Below are positions 1-8,929 of a DNA stretch of 64,000 nt, in pieces (the stretch's first letter is position 1; each line of letters opens with the position of its first letter). Below the pieces are notes generated by a model. It did not search any database. It had not been told where the DNA came from and saw only the letters and a program-made list of their open reading frames with translations. This DNA is from Halobaculum limi. GTDB taxonomy: Archaea; Halobacteriota; Halobacteria; Halobacteriales; Haloferacaceae. The position numbers and the translations under genes are program-made. The stretch is from the NCBI RefSeq assembly GCF_029490015.1, contig NZ_CP120468.1:682001-746000 (forward strand), read 5' to 3'.

Positions 1-1165
1 TCAACGCCCCGTTGCCGAACGACAGCAGTGCGCCGACGCCGAACAGCGCGACCGTCGGTCCCGTCAGGATCGGCCCGGTCAACAAGCCCTCACCGGTCCC
101 CGGCGGGAGCGGGAGGATCGCACCGATCTGGGGCGTGAACGGGAGCAGCGCCAGCGAGGTCGCGAGTCCTGCCCCACCGATCACCGCGAGTTTGATCGCG
201 CCGAGCGCTTGCTCCAGTCGACCGACGAGGACGCCCTGATTGATCGTGCCGAGGACGCCGATGTAGGTGAGGAAGACGGCGGCGGCGGTCGCGTCGTAGC
301 CGTAGAAGTCGGCAGCGAACGGGATGAACATCACCTGAATCCCGGCGAACGCGACGCTGGTGACGAAGTAGGAAGCCACCAGCGGCCGGAGGTCGTCGTC
401 CGCGAGCGCCGTTCGGAACTGGTCGATCAGCGAACTGCGACCGCCGGTCGAACGGGTTCGATCCGGTTCCTTCAACACGAGGAGTGCGGCGGCGGCCGCG
501 AGGAAGGAGAGGCCAGCGGCGAGGAAACTCGGGAGCGTGAACCGCGTCGTCGGGACGAACGCCGGGAGGACGCTCCGCGCGGTCGAGACCACCTGCTCGC
601 TGGCGGCGATCCCGCCCAGTGCGGGCCCGAACACGAACCCGAGTGAGAACGCCGCACCGACGAGGCCGAGCGCACCCGCTCGTTTCTCGCGTGGCGTCAC
701 GTCGGCGATGTACGCCTGCGCGGCGGAGATGTTGCCACCCGCGGCCCCGGCGAGCGTCCGCGAGAGGAGGAGGGTCGCGACCGCGGCGGCCGTGCCCGCG
801 AGTGCGCCGACCTCGGTGGCGAACGCGAACCCGATCCACGCGACGCCGGCCATCGCCACCGAGAAGGCGATGACTGGGCGGCGACCGCGCTCGTCGGAGA
901 TACGGCCGAGCGTCGGCGCGGCGAGGAACTGCGCCAGCGAGTAGGAAGCCGCCGTCAGACCGATGAACACGTCCGAGACGCCGAACGAGCGCACGTAGAA
1001 CGGGAGGATGGGGATGACGACGCCGAACCCGAGAAGGTCGAGAAAGACGACGCCGATGACGACCGCGACCGCGCGGCGCGACCCGGTCGGCGCGGCGGCA
1101 GCACCGTCACCGTCGGCACCGCCGTCGCCGATCGAAGGTCGAGAGTCATCCGGGGAACTGCTCAC
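1..1165 (-). CDS. MFS transporter (C-terminus beyond window)
   Basis: Major facilitator superfamily permease, probably a drug or metabolite exporter in the cell membrane. It reads from a GTG at 1165 and stays open to the left edge, so about 388 residues are visible and only the last part is missing. An acidic, Ala-rich cytoplasmic N-terminus precedes the first membrane helix (VVFLDLLGFGVVIPILPFYV). The MFS motif A between helices 2 and 3 is seen as GRISDERGRRPVI. The substrate cannot be inferred. A nearby ATG at 1149 opens a different, short frame and is not used. Confidence 0.85.
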   Translation of the reverse strand, partial: MSSSPDDSRPSIGDGGADGDGAAAAPTGSRRAVAVVIGVVFLDLLGFGVVIPILPFYVRSFGVSDVFIGLTAASYSLAQFLAAPTLGRISDERGRRPVIAFSVAMAGVAWIGFAFATEVGALAGTAAAVATLLLSRTLAGAAGGNISAAQAYIADVTPREKRAGALGLVGAAFSLGFVFGPALGGIAASEQVVSTARSVLPAFVPTTRFTLPSFLAAGLSFLAAAAALLVLKEPDRTRSTGGRSSLIDQFRTALADDDLRPLVASYFVTSVAFAGIQVMFIPFAADFYGYDATAAAVFLTYIGVLGTINQGVLVGRLEQALGAIKLAVIGGAGLATSLALLPFTPQIGAILPLPPGTGEGLLTGPILTGPTVALFGVGALLSFGNGAL

Positions 1166-1245
1166 GGCGGAGTGTCGGGAGACTCCGCCTTATCGGTCGC
1201 GGTCGCGGCCGATGGGAGAGAGGGCCAGCGTGGGTCACTCCCCGC

Positions 1246-1833
1246 TCAGCCGTGGCGCTCGATAACGCGCTTGGCGGCCTGCGCCTTCTCCTTCCAGCCG
1301 TAGCCGGCCTCGTACACGTGGCGCTTGCTGTCGACGAGTTGCTCGGGGCTGGACTCCTCGAAGCCGCCGCGCTCCCACGTCCCCGAGCGGTGGAGCCACT
1401 CGACGACGTTCTGGCGGGTCTCGGCCCACGAGAGGCCGACCATCTCGTACCACGCGACGAGCGCGAACACCGCGTTGTCGTGACAGCCGGGGTAACTCCC
1501 TTTCCGGTAGATGGTCGCCATCGGCTCACGGGTCGGTTCGGACACCTCCTCGCGGTAGCGTTCGGCGGTCAGCAGTTCGAGCGTGTCGCCGTTCTCCTCG
1601 ACGCGGCCCTCCCGTTGCAACAGGTCTAGCGCCGCGCGGTGGAGGCCCGACCACTCGTCGTGGACGGCGTGTTGGAGCGCAGACTCCGTGACGGGGCCGT
1701 CGACGAGGACGGTGAGCACGTCGGTGTACGCCTGTTCGATGTGGTGCCACTCGGTCCCCTCGAAGTCGCAGCCTGCGTCGTGCAGGCTGTTCGTGGTGCG
1801 ACAGCCGGGACAGGGGTACGCGAACCGTGGCAC
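1246..1833 (-). CDS. Conserved haloarchaeal zinc-ribbon protein
   Basis: Cytoplasmic protein of 195 residues with a GTG start at 1833. The N-terminus carries a CPGC pair followed by an H/C pair (HDAGC), which looks like a small zinc site. The middle (EQAYTDVLTVLVDGPVTESA) resembles a winged-helix segment, and the C-terminal part is rich in Trp and charged residues. I do not recognise a function. Codon use and acidic composition match the neighbours. It lies tail-to-head upstream of the MFS gene on the same strand with an 80-base gap, so co-transcription is possible. Confidence 0.7.
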   Translation of the reverse strand: MPRFAYPCPGCRTTNSLHDAGCDFEGTEWHHIEQAYTDVLTVLVDGPVTESALQHAVHDEWSGLHRAALDLLQREGRVEENGDTLELLTAERYREEVSEPTREPMATIYRKGSYPGCHDNAVFALVAWYEMVGLSWAETRQNVVEWLHRSGTWERGGFEESSPEQLVDSKRHVYEAGYGWKEKAQAAKRVIERHG

Positions 1834-1914
1834 GGGTATCGTGTGGTGTGTGGGTCGACGGCTTAGGTGTCGTGGTTCCGACCGCCCGTCGACACTGGCG
1901 AGCCCTGTCGCGAC

Positions 1915-4686
1915 TCAGGTAGCGTTCGTCTCTACGCCCGTCACCTCGAAGCGTGCGCCGCCGTCGTCGCTCTCGGCCACGTCGACGGTCCACCCGTGGC
2001 GGTCGGCGACACGCTCGACGATGCGGAGGCCGAATCCGGTGCCGCCGTCGCTCGTCGAGTACCCCGGTTCGAACACGGACTCTCGCCGGTCGGGGTCGAT
2101 GCCGACGCCGTCGTCTTCGACGTAGAAGCCGTCTGGGAGGTCGCCGACCGTGACGGTGACGGCGTCGCCGCCGTGAACGACGGCGTTGCGGAAGAGGTTC
2201 TCCACCAGTCGGTCGAGTTGGCGCGGGTCCGCATGGACCACTCCCCGGGTGTCGATGTCGAGCGTCGCACCGTTCGTCTCGACGCTCTGCCAGCAGTCTC
2301 GGGCGGTCGCAGCGAGGTCGACCGACTCAACCTCGGCCTCGTCGCGGTCCTCGCGGGCGAGTGCGAGTAAGTCCTCGATGAGCGCCTCCATCCGCTCGTG
2401 TGCGCGCTGTACCGCTTGGTAATGGTCGTTGTCGGGGTCGACGTCGAGCAAGCTGAGGTGCCCCTTCGCGACGCTGAGCGGGTTGCGGAGGTCGTGGGAG
2501 ACGACGTTGGCGAACTCCTCGAGGCGCTCGTTGCGGTCGCGGAGTTCGTCGCGTCGCTCGCGTTGGTCGAGTGCGGTCTCGGCGGCAGTCGAGAGGATGC
2601 GCGCGAGGAACTCGTCGCTGGCGTCGAACGCGTTCGGCGTGGTCTCTCCGACCGCGAGCGTTCCGTGGTGGCCCATCGGGAGGATCATCAGACTTCGCAG
2701 TCCGGTGCCGGCATCGACCGACCCGTCGACGCGCTCGATGTCGTCGTACACGCGGACCTCTCCGGCTTCGAAGGCATCCCAGTTGAGGCTCTCCGTCTCC
2801 GGAGCGAACGTCGTTCGGTCTGGGAGCACCTCTGTGACGGCGTCGGACTCCGCCACTGGGACGAGTCCCTCGTCCTCGTCGTAGAATCTGACGGTGGTGA
2901 CAGAGAAGCCCAGAATGTCGGCGGCGGCCGCGACGACGTGGTCGGCGATCTCGTCGGCCGACTCGGCGTGGATCAGATCGCGCGTCGCGTCGTGGAGCAG
3001 TTCGAGACTCCGCTCGCGCTCTCGACTGGACTCCTCGCGCGCGACGCGGTCGAGTGCGGCTTCGAGCGTGTCAGCGAGGATCTCTACGAGGAGGCGGTCG
3101 GTCGCGGAGAACGCGTCGCGCTCGTGTGAAGAGGCGATGAACAGTCCGTGATCACCCACCGAGTGCAACACTACGCTCTCGGCAGGCGAGTCCTCGGAGA
3201 GTCGGTCCGACGCCGAGACAGAACTGATGTACGTCGGCGCCGACGTCTGAAACACGTCCCACGCGAGGTGCGCACGCGTCCCGAGTGGTGCCGAGCGGTC
3301 GTACGCCAGTTGCTCGCCAAGCGCCTCCCAGGCTGTGTTGGTCATCACGATCGGACGCATCCGTTCTCCGGTGTCGTCGACGAGGTGGACGCCGCTCAGG
3401 TCGGCTCCGATGATCTCGTCGGCGGCCTCGGTGGCGAGTCGTGCGGTCTCTTCGGTCGTCTGTGTGTAGGTGAGTTCCCGTGCACGCTCGCGGAGGCGTT
3501 TGAGTTTCCGGTCGCGGCGTTTCCGCTCGGAGATGTCGCGACTACTCACGAGGAACCGTTCTTCGCCGTCGAGGTCGAGGCGTCTGATGTTGACCTCGAC
3601 CGGGAACGTCGAGCCGTCACGCCGCTCGTAGACGCCCTCCCGCTCGTGTCTGTCTCCCGGCTTCATCTCGTCCCAGAGCGCCCTCGCCTCCGGGGCGTCG
3701 ATTTCCTGATCGATGTCCCACACCTGCATCTCGGTGAGTTCCGCTTTGGTGTAGCCCGTCTCCGCACACAGTCGGGGGTTCGCGTCGACGAAGTACCCCT
3801 CGTCGTCGTGGACGTTGATCATATCGGGCGACTCCTCGAACAACGCTTCGAGCCGTGCGGTCGTCCGTTCGAGCCGGCGTTCCCGCTGCTTGCGCTCGGT
3901 GACGTCGGTGATGAACCCCTCTATCACCGCCACTGACCCGTCGTCGTCGTCGTCCACGCTTCGGCCCCGCTCCCACATCCACCGCGTCTCTCCGTCGGGC
4001 GTTTGGATCCGGTAGGTGAGTTCGAAGGTGTCGTCGTCGCTGTCGAGGGCCTCTTGGACGGCGTTCCAGGTGTGGTCCCGGTCGTCTGGGTGGATGACCT
4101 CCTCGCCCCACACCACTTCGTTTCGCTCCAGGATCTCGGCGTCGTAGCCGGTGGTCTCTCGGACTTCGCCGTCGACCGTCTCCATCGGCCACGGCGGTTC
4201 GTTCCGACAGCGGTAGATCATCCCGGGGAGGTTGTCGATCAACGTCTCCAGCCGTCGCGTCCGTTCGATCAGCATCCGCTGGGACCGGGTCGCGTCCACC
4301 GCGTTCACGATCCGGTTCGCGAGCAGTTCGTACTGGTCGCGACCGCCACCCTTCTGCAGGTAATCCGTCACGCCCGCGGAGATGGCCTCGCTCGCGACTT
4401 CTTCCGACCCTTTTCCGGTGAACAGGATGAACGGGAGATCTGGGTACTCCGTGCGAACCGACCGAAGGAACTCGATCCCATTTTCGTCGGACATGTCGTG
4501 GTCCGAGACGACGCAGTCGACGGCGGGACTGTCCTCGCCCAACGTCGATCTCGCCTCGGCGGCGTTGCACGCGCTGTCGACGGTGATCTGGTCACGCTCT
4601 CGCTCCAAGAACGTCGCGACTAACTCCGCGAAATCGGGGTCGTCGTCGACGTGGAGCACACGTATCGCGTCGTCGCTCGCGGGCAT
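1915..4686 (-). CDS. Hybrid sensor histidine kinase: REC-PAS-PAS-GAF-GAF-HisKA-HATPase
   Basis: Soluble 923-residue two-component protein. It has an N-terminal receiver domain (about 8-125, phospho-Asp D62), PAS domains (about 150-265 and 280-390), two GAF domains (about 405-545 and 565-705), a HisKA dimerisation domain with phospho-acceptor H731 in SHDLRNP, and a HATPase with N box (N830/N834), DDGVGI (858-863) and GTGFGL (882-887). No membrane helix is seen, so it probably senses a cytoplasmic cue such as redox or a small ligand. The start at 4686 (MPASDD) is chosen because the longer frame to 4998 would run antisense into the uspA gene. No separate response regulator lies beside it. Confidence 0.9.
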   Translation of the reverse strand: MPASDDAIRVLHVDDDPDFAELVATFLERERDQITVDSACNAAEARSTLGEDSPAVDCVVSDHDMSDENGIEFLRSVRTEYPDLPFILFTGKGSEEVASEAISAGVTDYLQKGGGRDQYELLANRIVNAVDATRSQRMLIERTRRLETLIDNLPGMIYRCRNEPPWPMETVDGEVRETTGYDAEILERNEVVWGEEVIHPDDRDHTWNAVQEALDSDDDTFELTYRIQTPDGETRWMWERGRSVDDDDDGSVAVIEGFITDVTERKQRERRLERTTARLEALFEESPDMINVHDDEGYFVDANPRLCAETGYTKAELTEMQVWDIDQEIDAPEARALWDEMKPGDRHEREGVYERRDGSTFPVEVNIRRLDLDGEERFLVSSRDISERKRRDRKLKRLRERARELTYTQTTEETARLATEAADEIIGADLSGVHLVDDTGERMRPIVMTNTAWEALGEQLAYDRSAPLGTRAHLAWDVFQTSAPTYISSVSASDRLSEDSPAESVVLHSVGDHGLFIASSHERDAFSATDRLLVEILADTLEAALDRVAREESSRERERSLELLHDATRDLIHAESADEIADHVVAAAADILGFSVTTVRFYDEDEGLVPVAESDAVTEVLPDRTTFAPETESLNWDAFEAGEVRVYDDIERVDGSVDAGTGLRSLMILPMGHHGTLAVGETTPNAFDASDEFLARILSTAAETALDQRERRDELRDRNERLEEFANVVSHDLRNPLSVAKGHLSLLDVDPDNDHYQAVQRAHERMEALIEDLLALAREDRDEAEVESVDLAATARDCWQSVETNGATLDIDTRGVVHADPRQLDRLVENLFRNAVVHGGDAVTVTVGDLPDGFYVEDDGVGIDPDRRESVFEPGYSTSDGGTGFGLRIVERVADRHGWTVDVAESDDGGARFEVTGVETNAT

Positions 4687-4808
4687 CTGTACTCTCTCGT
4701 ACCTCTCCTCGTGCGGCAAGACGTAAATGTAGGTGGCCGGGAGGTTTGGCGATTCGGGTGGGTCGCGAGCGCCGACAGTTAAGAGCCCTCCGCCGGAACA
4801 CCCGCGTA

Positions 4809-5273
4809 ATGCCCGAGATCGACACCATCGTCGTCGCCACCGACGGCTCCGACAGCGTCCGTCGCGCCGTCGACGCTGCCCTCGATCTGGCCGAACGGTT
4901 CGACGCGGCTGTCCACGCCCTGTACGTCGTCGACAGCGGCGAGGTCGACTCCTCGCCCGAGGCGGTTCGCGATCAGATGCGCAACGCCCTCCAGGCACGC
5001 GGCGGCGAGGCCATCGTCGACGTGCAGAAACGCGCCGGCCGCGACGTGACTGCCGTCGTCCGTGAGGGTCGCCCGGCCAACGAGATCGCCGACTACGCCC
5101 GCGAGATCGACGCCGACCTCGTCGCCACCGGCACCCGCGGCCGCCACGGCGAGAACCGATTCCTCATCGGGTCGGTCGCCGAACGGGTCGTCCGCACCTG
5201 TCCGGTTCCGGTGCTCACCGTCCGCCAGTTGGAGGGCGACGGCGACGGCGACGGTGTGAAGCCGCCCGTCTGA
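4809..5273 (+). CDS. Universal stress protein, UspA family
   Basis: Cytoplasmic 154-residue single-domain Usp protein. The N-terminus (IDTIVVATDGSDS) is the typical first strand and nucleotide-binding Asp. The C-terminal ATP-binding signature G-2x-G-9x-GS is present as GTRGRHGENRFLIGS, so it is probably an ATP-binding Usp. It starts at the ATG at 4809, about 28 bases after a weak TTAAG-type box. The tail is a Gly-Asp run (GDGDGDG), a common haloarchaeal feature. It is divergent from the histidine kinase gene. The exact role is unknown; family members help cells withstand stress. Confidence 0.88.
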   Translation: MPEIDTIVVATDGSDSVRRAVDAALDLAERFDAAVHALYVVDSGEVDSSPEAVRDQMRNALQARGGEAIVDVQKRAGRDVTAVVREGRPANEIADYAREIDADLVATGTRGRHGENRFLIGSVAERVVRTCPVPVLTVRQLEGDGDGDGVKPPV

Positions 5274-5280
5274 GGTCGCG

Positions 5281-5493
5281 TTACTCTCCCGTGGCGTCGA
5301 CAGCCCGATCTGGCTGGACCACGATCAGGTACACGACGACCGCGAGCAACACGACGGCGCCGCCAGCGAGTAGCCCGCGGAGGCCGGCGTCGACGCTCCC
5401 CCGGCCGAGGTCGACGGCCGCCTCGACGACGACTGCGAACACGATCAGGTACTTGAGGTCGACGAGGTGTCGTTCGACGTCGGCGTCGGTCAT
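5281..5493 (-). CDS. Small membrane protein, two helices
   Basis: Protein of 70 residues with two predicted membrane helices (LIVFAVVVEAAV and LAGGAVVLLAVVVYLIVV) separated by a short loop, an acidic N-terminus (MTDADVERHLVDLKYL) and an acidic tail. It is convergent with uspA, with only 7 bases between the two stops. The layout resembles PsiE-like or haloarchaeal DUF membrane proteins, but no function can be assigned. Confidence 0.65.
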   Translation of the reverse strand: MTDADVERHLVDLKYLIVFAVVVEAAVDLGRGSVDAGLRGLLAGGAVVLLAVVVYLIVVQPDRAVDATGE

Positions 5494-5573
5494 CGGTTTC
5501 TCGCGACAGGACCTGTCGACAAATCGGTGGTGGCCGCAGTGTCGTTGAGTTTCTTCCTTCGCCGTTCGCGTCT

Positions 5574-5643
5574 CCGTGGCCTCACTCGTTCACGGGTCGC
5601 TTCGCTCCCCGTTCACACCGAGGTCTCACTCCGTTCGACCTCG
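5574..5643. repeat. Three consecutive intergenic hairpins
   Basis: The spacer before the DHH gene holds three adjacent inverted repeats: CCGTG/CACGG (5574-5595), ACGGG/CCCGT (5592-5612, sharing bases with the first) and CGAGGTC/GACCTCG (5619-5643). The loops are alike and contain CACTCGTT, CGCTTCGCTC or CACTCCGTT. Similar hairpins recur in this genome (see 11341-11371). They may be a haloarchaeal intergenic repeat or mRNA-level signals; the role is unknown. Confidence 0.5.
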
Positions 5644-5699
5644 CTTTGCTCGGCCACGCACACCACCGTCGTTTTCACGCCGCGCCGCAAGCCGACGGT

Positions 5700-6908
5700 A
5701 TGGACGACGAACTCATCGACATGGATGCCCTCCCGTTGGACCGCAAGTCGCGGCTCCCCGGCACGGGCTTCTTCTACCCGGATTCGCTCGACGAGGACCG
5801 CGCCGAAGAACGCGCGATGGAGGCGATGGAGGGCGCGGAGGCGGTCGTCGTCACCGACTCCGACGCCGACGGCCTCGGCTGTGTCGCGCTCATCCGCGAG
5901 GCGTACGACGCCGCACTCGACGTGGCTCCCTTCGAGGCGCGCCGCCGCGCGAAACTCGACGGCACGTACGAAGAGGAGTTCGGCGAGGACGACGAGGAGA
6001 CCGACCGCGAGGAGTCGCCCGTCGCCCTGCTCCCCTCCGGCCCCCACTCGTTCGAGGAGGACCTCGAATACGTCGCCGAGTACCTCGAACCCGGGACGGA
6101 CGTGTTCGTCTGCGACATCTGCCCGGACGCCTTCGAGTACATCGAAGCCGACCTGACGACGGTCGTCGACCGCGCGGACAGCGTTCGCTGGTTCGACCAC
6201 CACCAGTGGGACGACGACCTCGCCGCCGCGGTCCGAGACCTCGGCATCGACCTCGTCGTCGGCGAGAGCGACGAGGAGTGTTCGACCGACGTGACCCTCC
6301 GCTCGCTCGACTACGACTTCGACGACCGCTTCCAGGAACTCGCGACGGTCACGCGCGACCACGACCTCTGGTTGAAAGAAGACGAGCGCTCCGACGACCT
6401 CGCGGACTTCGCCTACTGGACCGGCGCGGAGGAGTACGTCGCCGTCGTCGGCGCGTACGGCGTCGACCTCCCCGACGTCGCACTCGAGTACGTCGAGACG
6501 CGACGCGTCGAGAAGCGCCAACTCGTCGAGAAGGCGGTCGACCGCGCGGCCGAACACGAGATCGGCGAGTGGTCCGTCGGCGTCACCTACGGCCGCTGTT
6601 CACAGAACGAGGTCGCAGACGCCCTTCGCGAGCAAGGGATGGACGCCGCGGTGATGGTGAAGCCCGCTGGCTCCGCCTCGATCCGCGGCTCCGAAGACTT
6701 CCAGCGGTGTCACGAGGTCGCGGGCCTCGTCAACGGCGGCGGCCACCCGAAGGCTGCCGGCTGTAAGCCCGACATCTACGACGATATGCTCGACTACGCC
6801 CACCACTGGTCGACCGAGGGCGCGACGACGAAGCGCGTCATCATCCGAGCGTTCGAGCAGATCGCCGAGGAGGCGGCCGCAGAGGACGCCGCCGACGCCG
6901 CCGAGTAA
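5700..6908 (+). CDS. DHH/DHHA1 family phosphoesterase
   Basis: Cytoplasmic 402-residue protein of the RecJ-like DHH superfamily, which hydrolyses phosphodiester bonds in short nucleic acids or nucleotides using Mn2+. Visible motifs are VTDSDADGLG (residues 52-60), CDICPDA (about 138-144), the signature DHH (166-168) and the DHHA1 motif GGGHPKAAG near the C-terminus. The C-terminal tail is Ala/Glu/Asp-rich. The start is the ATG at 5700; a longer frame from 5646 would run through the hairpin spacer and a TTTT box 27 bases upstream. The sequence is a stand-alone haloarchaeal type without RecJ OB domains. Substrate uncertain (nanoRNase or cyclic dinucleotide phosphodiesterase). Confidence 0.85.
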   Translation: MDDELIDMDALPLDRKSRLPGTGFFYPDSLDEDRAEERAMEAMEGAEAVVVTDSDADGLGCVALIREAYDAALDVAPFEARRRAKLDGTYEEEFGEDDEETDREESPVALLPSGPHSFEEDLEYVAEYLEPGTDVFVCDICPDAFEYIEADLTTVVDRADSVRWFDHHQWDDDLAAAVRDLGIDLVVGESDEECSTDVTLRSLDYDFDDRFQELATVTRDHDLWLKEDERSDDLADFAYWTGAEEYVAVVGAYGVDLPDVALEYVETRRVEKRQLVEKAVDRAAEHEIGEWSVGVTYGRCSQNEVADALREQGMDAAVMVKPAGSASIRGSEDFQRCHEVAGLVNGGGHPKAAGCKPDIYDDMLDYAHHWSTEGATTKRVIIRAFEQIAEEAAAEDAADAAE

Positions 6909-7052
6909 CGCAGTTGCCGCGGGCGTCTACGTGACGCCCGTCAGGATCGCGACGGCCGCGTTTCTCCCACCTGCCAATCGGCCCGCAGGTGTTTGTGCCT
7001 CGCCCCCGACCGTCCGAGTGCCTATGAGATCCACAGCCTGCGGTGAGTCACG

Positions 7053-8057
7053 ATGAAGGCGGCACGAGTGCCGGAACCGGGTGCGGAGTTCGAGGTCGTC
7101 GACGTCGACACGCCCGAACCGGCGGCCGGCGAGGTGCGGATCGCGGTCGACGCCTGCGGCATCTGTCACAGCGACGCGTTCGTTAAGGAGGGTGCGTACC
7201 CCGGGATCGACTACCCGCGGATTCCCGGTCACGAGGTCGCGGGTCGGGTCGACGCCGTCGGCGACGACGTGACGGCGTGGAGCGAGGGCGACCGCGTCGG
7301 CGTCGGCTGGCACGGCGGCCACTGCTTCGAGTGTGACGCCTGCCGCCGCGGCGACTTCCAACAGTGCGAGAACGCCCAGATCACGGGGATCGCCTACGAT
7401 GGCGGGTACGCCGAGTATCTGACCGCGCCAGTCGAGGCGCTGGCGGCGATCCCAGACGACCTTGACGCAGTCGACGCCGCCCCGTTGCTGTGTGCTGGCG
7501 TCACGACGTTCAACGCCCTGCGCAACACCGACGCGCGACCAGGCGACCTCGTCGCCGTCCAAGGCGTCGGCGGCCTCGGTCACCTCGGAATCCAGTACGC
7601 CCGCGCGGCAGGCTTCGAGACGGTCGCGCTGTCGCGTTCTCCCGACAAAGAGGATCTGGCGTACGAACTGGGTGCCGACCACTTCGTGAACACCGCCGAA
7701 GCCGACGCTGCGGAGGCGCTCCAAGGCCTCGGCGGCGCGGACGTGGTGCTCGCGACGGCGCCCGCTGCACCCGCCATCGAGTCGGTGATCGACGGACTCG
7801 GAACCGACGGCCGCGTCGTCGTCGTCGGTGTCCCCGGCGAGGACGTGGGCGTGAACGCCCAGTCGCTCGTCGGCGTTCGCGGCGGCGTCGAGGGATGGGC
7901 CTCGGGCAACGCCCGCGACTCACAGGACACCCTGGAGTTCAGCGACCTCCGTGAGATCACTCCCGAAGTCGAGACGTTCGCACTCGACGAGGTGGACGCG
8001 GCGTACGATCGGATGATCGAGAACGAAGCGCGGTTCCGAGTGGTGTTAGAGCCGTAG
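7053..8057 (+). CDS. Zinc-dependent alcohol dehydrogenase (MDR family)
   Basis: Medium-chain dehydrogenase/reductase of 334 residues that should oxidise a primary alcohol or reduce an aldehyde with NAD(P). Catalytic zinc ligands are C38 (GICHSD), H60-E61 (GHE) and C147 (LLCAG). The structural zinc is held by C91, C94, C97 and C105 (CFECDAC...C). The Rossmann motif GVGGLG is at 171-176. The length and all eight ligands match AdhP-type enzymes, so it looks intact. It is flanked by spacers on both sides and appears to be transcribed alone. Substrate specificity cannot be read from sequence. Confidence 0.9.
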   Translation: MKAARVPEPGAEFEVVDVDTPEPAAGEVRIAVDACGICHSDAFVKEGAYPGIDYPRIPGHEVAGRVDAVGDDVTAWSEGDRVGVGWHGGHCFECDACRRGDFQQCENAQITGIAYDGGYAEYLTAPVEALAAIPDDLDAVDAAPLLCAGVTTFNALRNTDARPGDLVAVQGVGGLGHLGIQYARAAGFETVALSRSPDKEDLAYELGADHFVNTAEADAAEALQGLGGADVVLATAPAAPAIESVIDGLGTDGRVVVVGVPGEDVGVNAQSLVGVRGGVEGWASGNARDSQDTLEFSDLREITPEVETFALDEVDAAYDRMIENEARFRVVLEP

Positions 8058-8331
8058 GCTCGGTACCTGCTCGGTGAAGCAGTCGAGTGGGCACACCAAA
8101 CTGACCGCGGAACCGCCCGATTGCCCTCCGCTCACTCGTTTCGGACCCGACACGTCGACGGGTGTACCGGAGGGTCTTTACGTGGCTGGCTGGGACATCT
8201 GGTGACGGCACGGTCAGGCGACACCTTTCGCCGAGTCGGCCTCGCCGATTCGGTACGTCGACTGACCTACCCCGTTACTCTACACTCGTGAGCCACGGCC
8301 ATCGCGCCGGCGACCAGCGAGACGTCCCTCG

Positions 8332-8799
8332 TTACTCTTCGCCTGCCGAGTCCTCGCTGTACTCGCCCATCACCCACTTGTGCGAGTAGTCGGTGCCACA
8401 CGAGCAGTGGGCGTACGCGTGCATCACGTCGCCCTCGGCGTACAGGCCGCCGACGCCCTCGTTCTGTTCTTCACCGAACGCGAACACGAACTCTGCGTCG
8501 TGGTCCTCGGTCGGTTCTGCTGCGGCGTCGGGACACTCACCGCCGCCCAGGTCCGGGTAGATGACGCCGTCGCGGTCCATCGCCCCCTTGGCGAACTGCA
8601 TCGGGTCCATTCCGGTGCCCGCGGCGAACGCCTTGCGGCCGTCGTCACCGGGGACGACGAGGACGACGCCGTCCTCGACGGCCTCGCCCATATTTGCGAT
8701 CTTTCCTTGCTCGTCGAGGAACTCGTGCGTCAGGAAGATGGCGACGTCGTCGAGTCGGTCGCCAGCGAGGAACTCCTCGAGTTTGCCGTCGTCGGTCAT
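8332..8799 (-). CDS. Haloarchaeal conserved protein, DUF5807-like
   Basis: Cytoplasmic 155-residue acidic protein. The start MTDDGKLEEFLAGDR at 8799 is preferred to an upstream in-frame ATG (8868) because the extension is Arg-rich and unlike haloarchaeal proteins. The C-terminal half contains HAYAHCSCGTDYSHKW, a Cys/His cluster that could bind a metal. It resembles the haloarchaeal DUF5807 family from memory; the biochemical role is unknown. A 274-base spacer separates it from the convergent alcohol dehydrogenase gene, and I see nothing in that spacer. Confidence 0.72.
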   Translation of the reverse strand: MTDDGKLEEFLAGDRLDDVAIFLTHEFLDEQGKIANMGEAVEDGVVLVVPGDDGRKAFAAGTGMDPMQFAKGAMDRDGVIYPDLGGGECPDAAAEPTEDHDAEFVFAFGEEQNEGVGGLYAEGDVMHAYAHCSCGTDYSHKWVMGEYSEDSAGEE

Positions 8800-8900
8800 A
8801 CCACCGAGTCGGCAGGCGAGTCGTAAAAGGTCGTCCGTCGCCGCCGACCGCGTCGAACGGATCGCCATCGAATCTTGTTCCCGTGGTGAAGAGTTACTCG

Positions 8901-8906
8901 TATATG
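8901..8906 (+). promoter_or_regulatory. TATA box for the 8930 kinase gene
   Basis: The sequence TATATG centred 27 bases before the ATG at 8930 fits a haloarchaeal TATA box with the transcript starting at or next to the start codon (leaderless mRNA). Confidence 0.5.
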
Positions 8907-8929
8907 CTCGGACTCGCGTACGACGTGTA

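Noticed and set aside
464-476. GGGTTCGATCCGG, which looks like a tRNA T-arm
   Set aside because: It lies inside the MFS gene and no D-arm, anticodon arm or acceptor stem can be paired around it.
4687-4998. N-terminal extension of the large histidine kinase to 4998
   Set aside because: It runs antisense through the uspA start and codes Arg/Pro-rich sequence; the receiver domain begins at 4686.
8058-8331. A gene in the spacer between the alcohol dehydrogenase and the DUF5807-like gene
   Set aside because: No open frame with haloarchaeal composition, no tRNA features and no clear hairpin were found; it is left as spacer.
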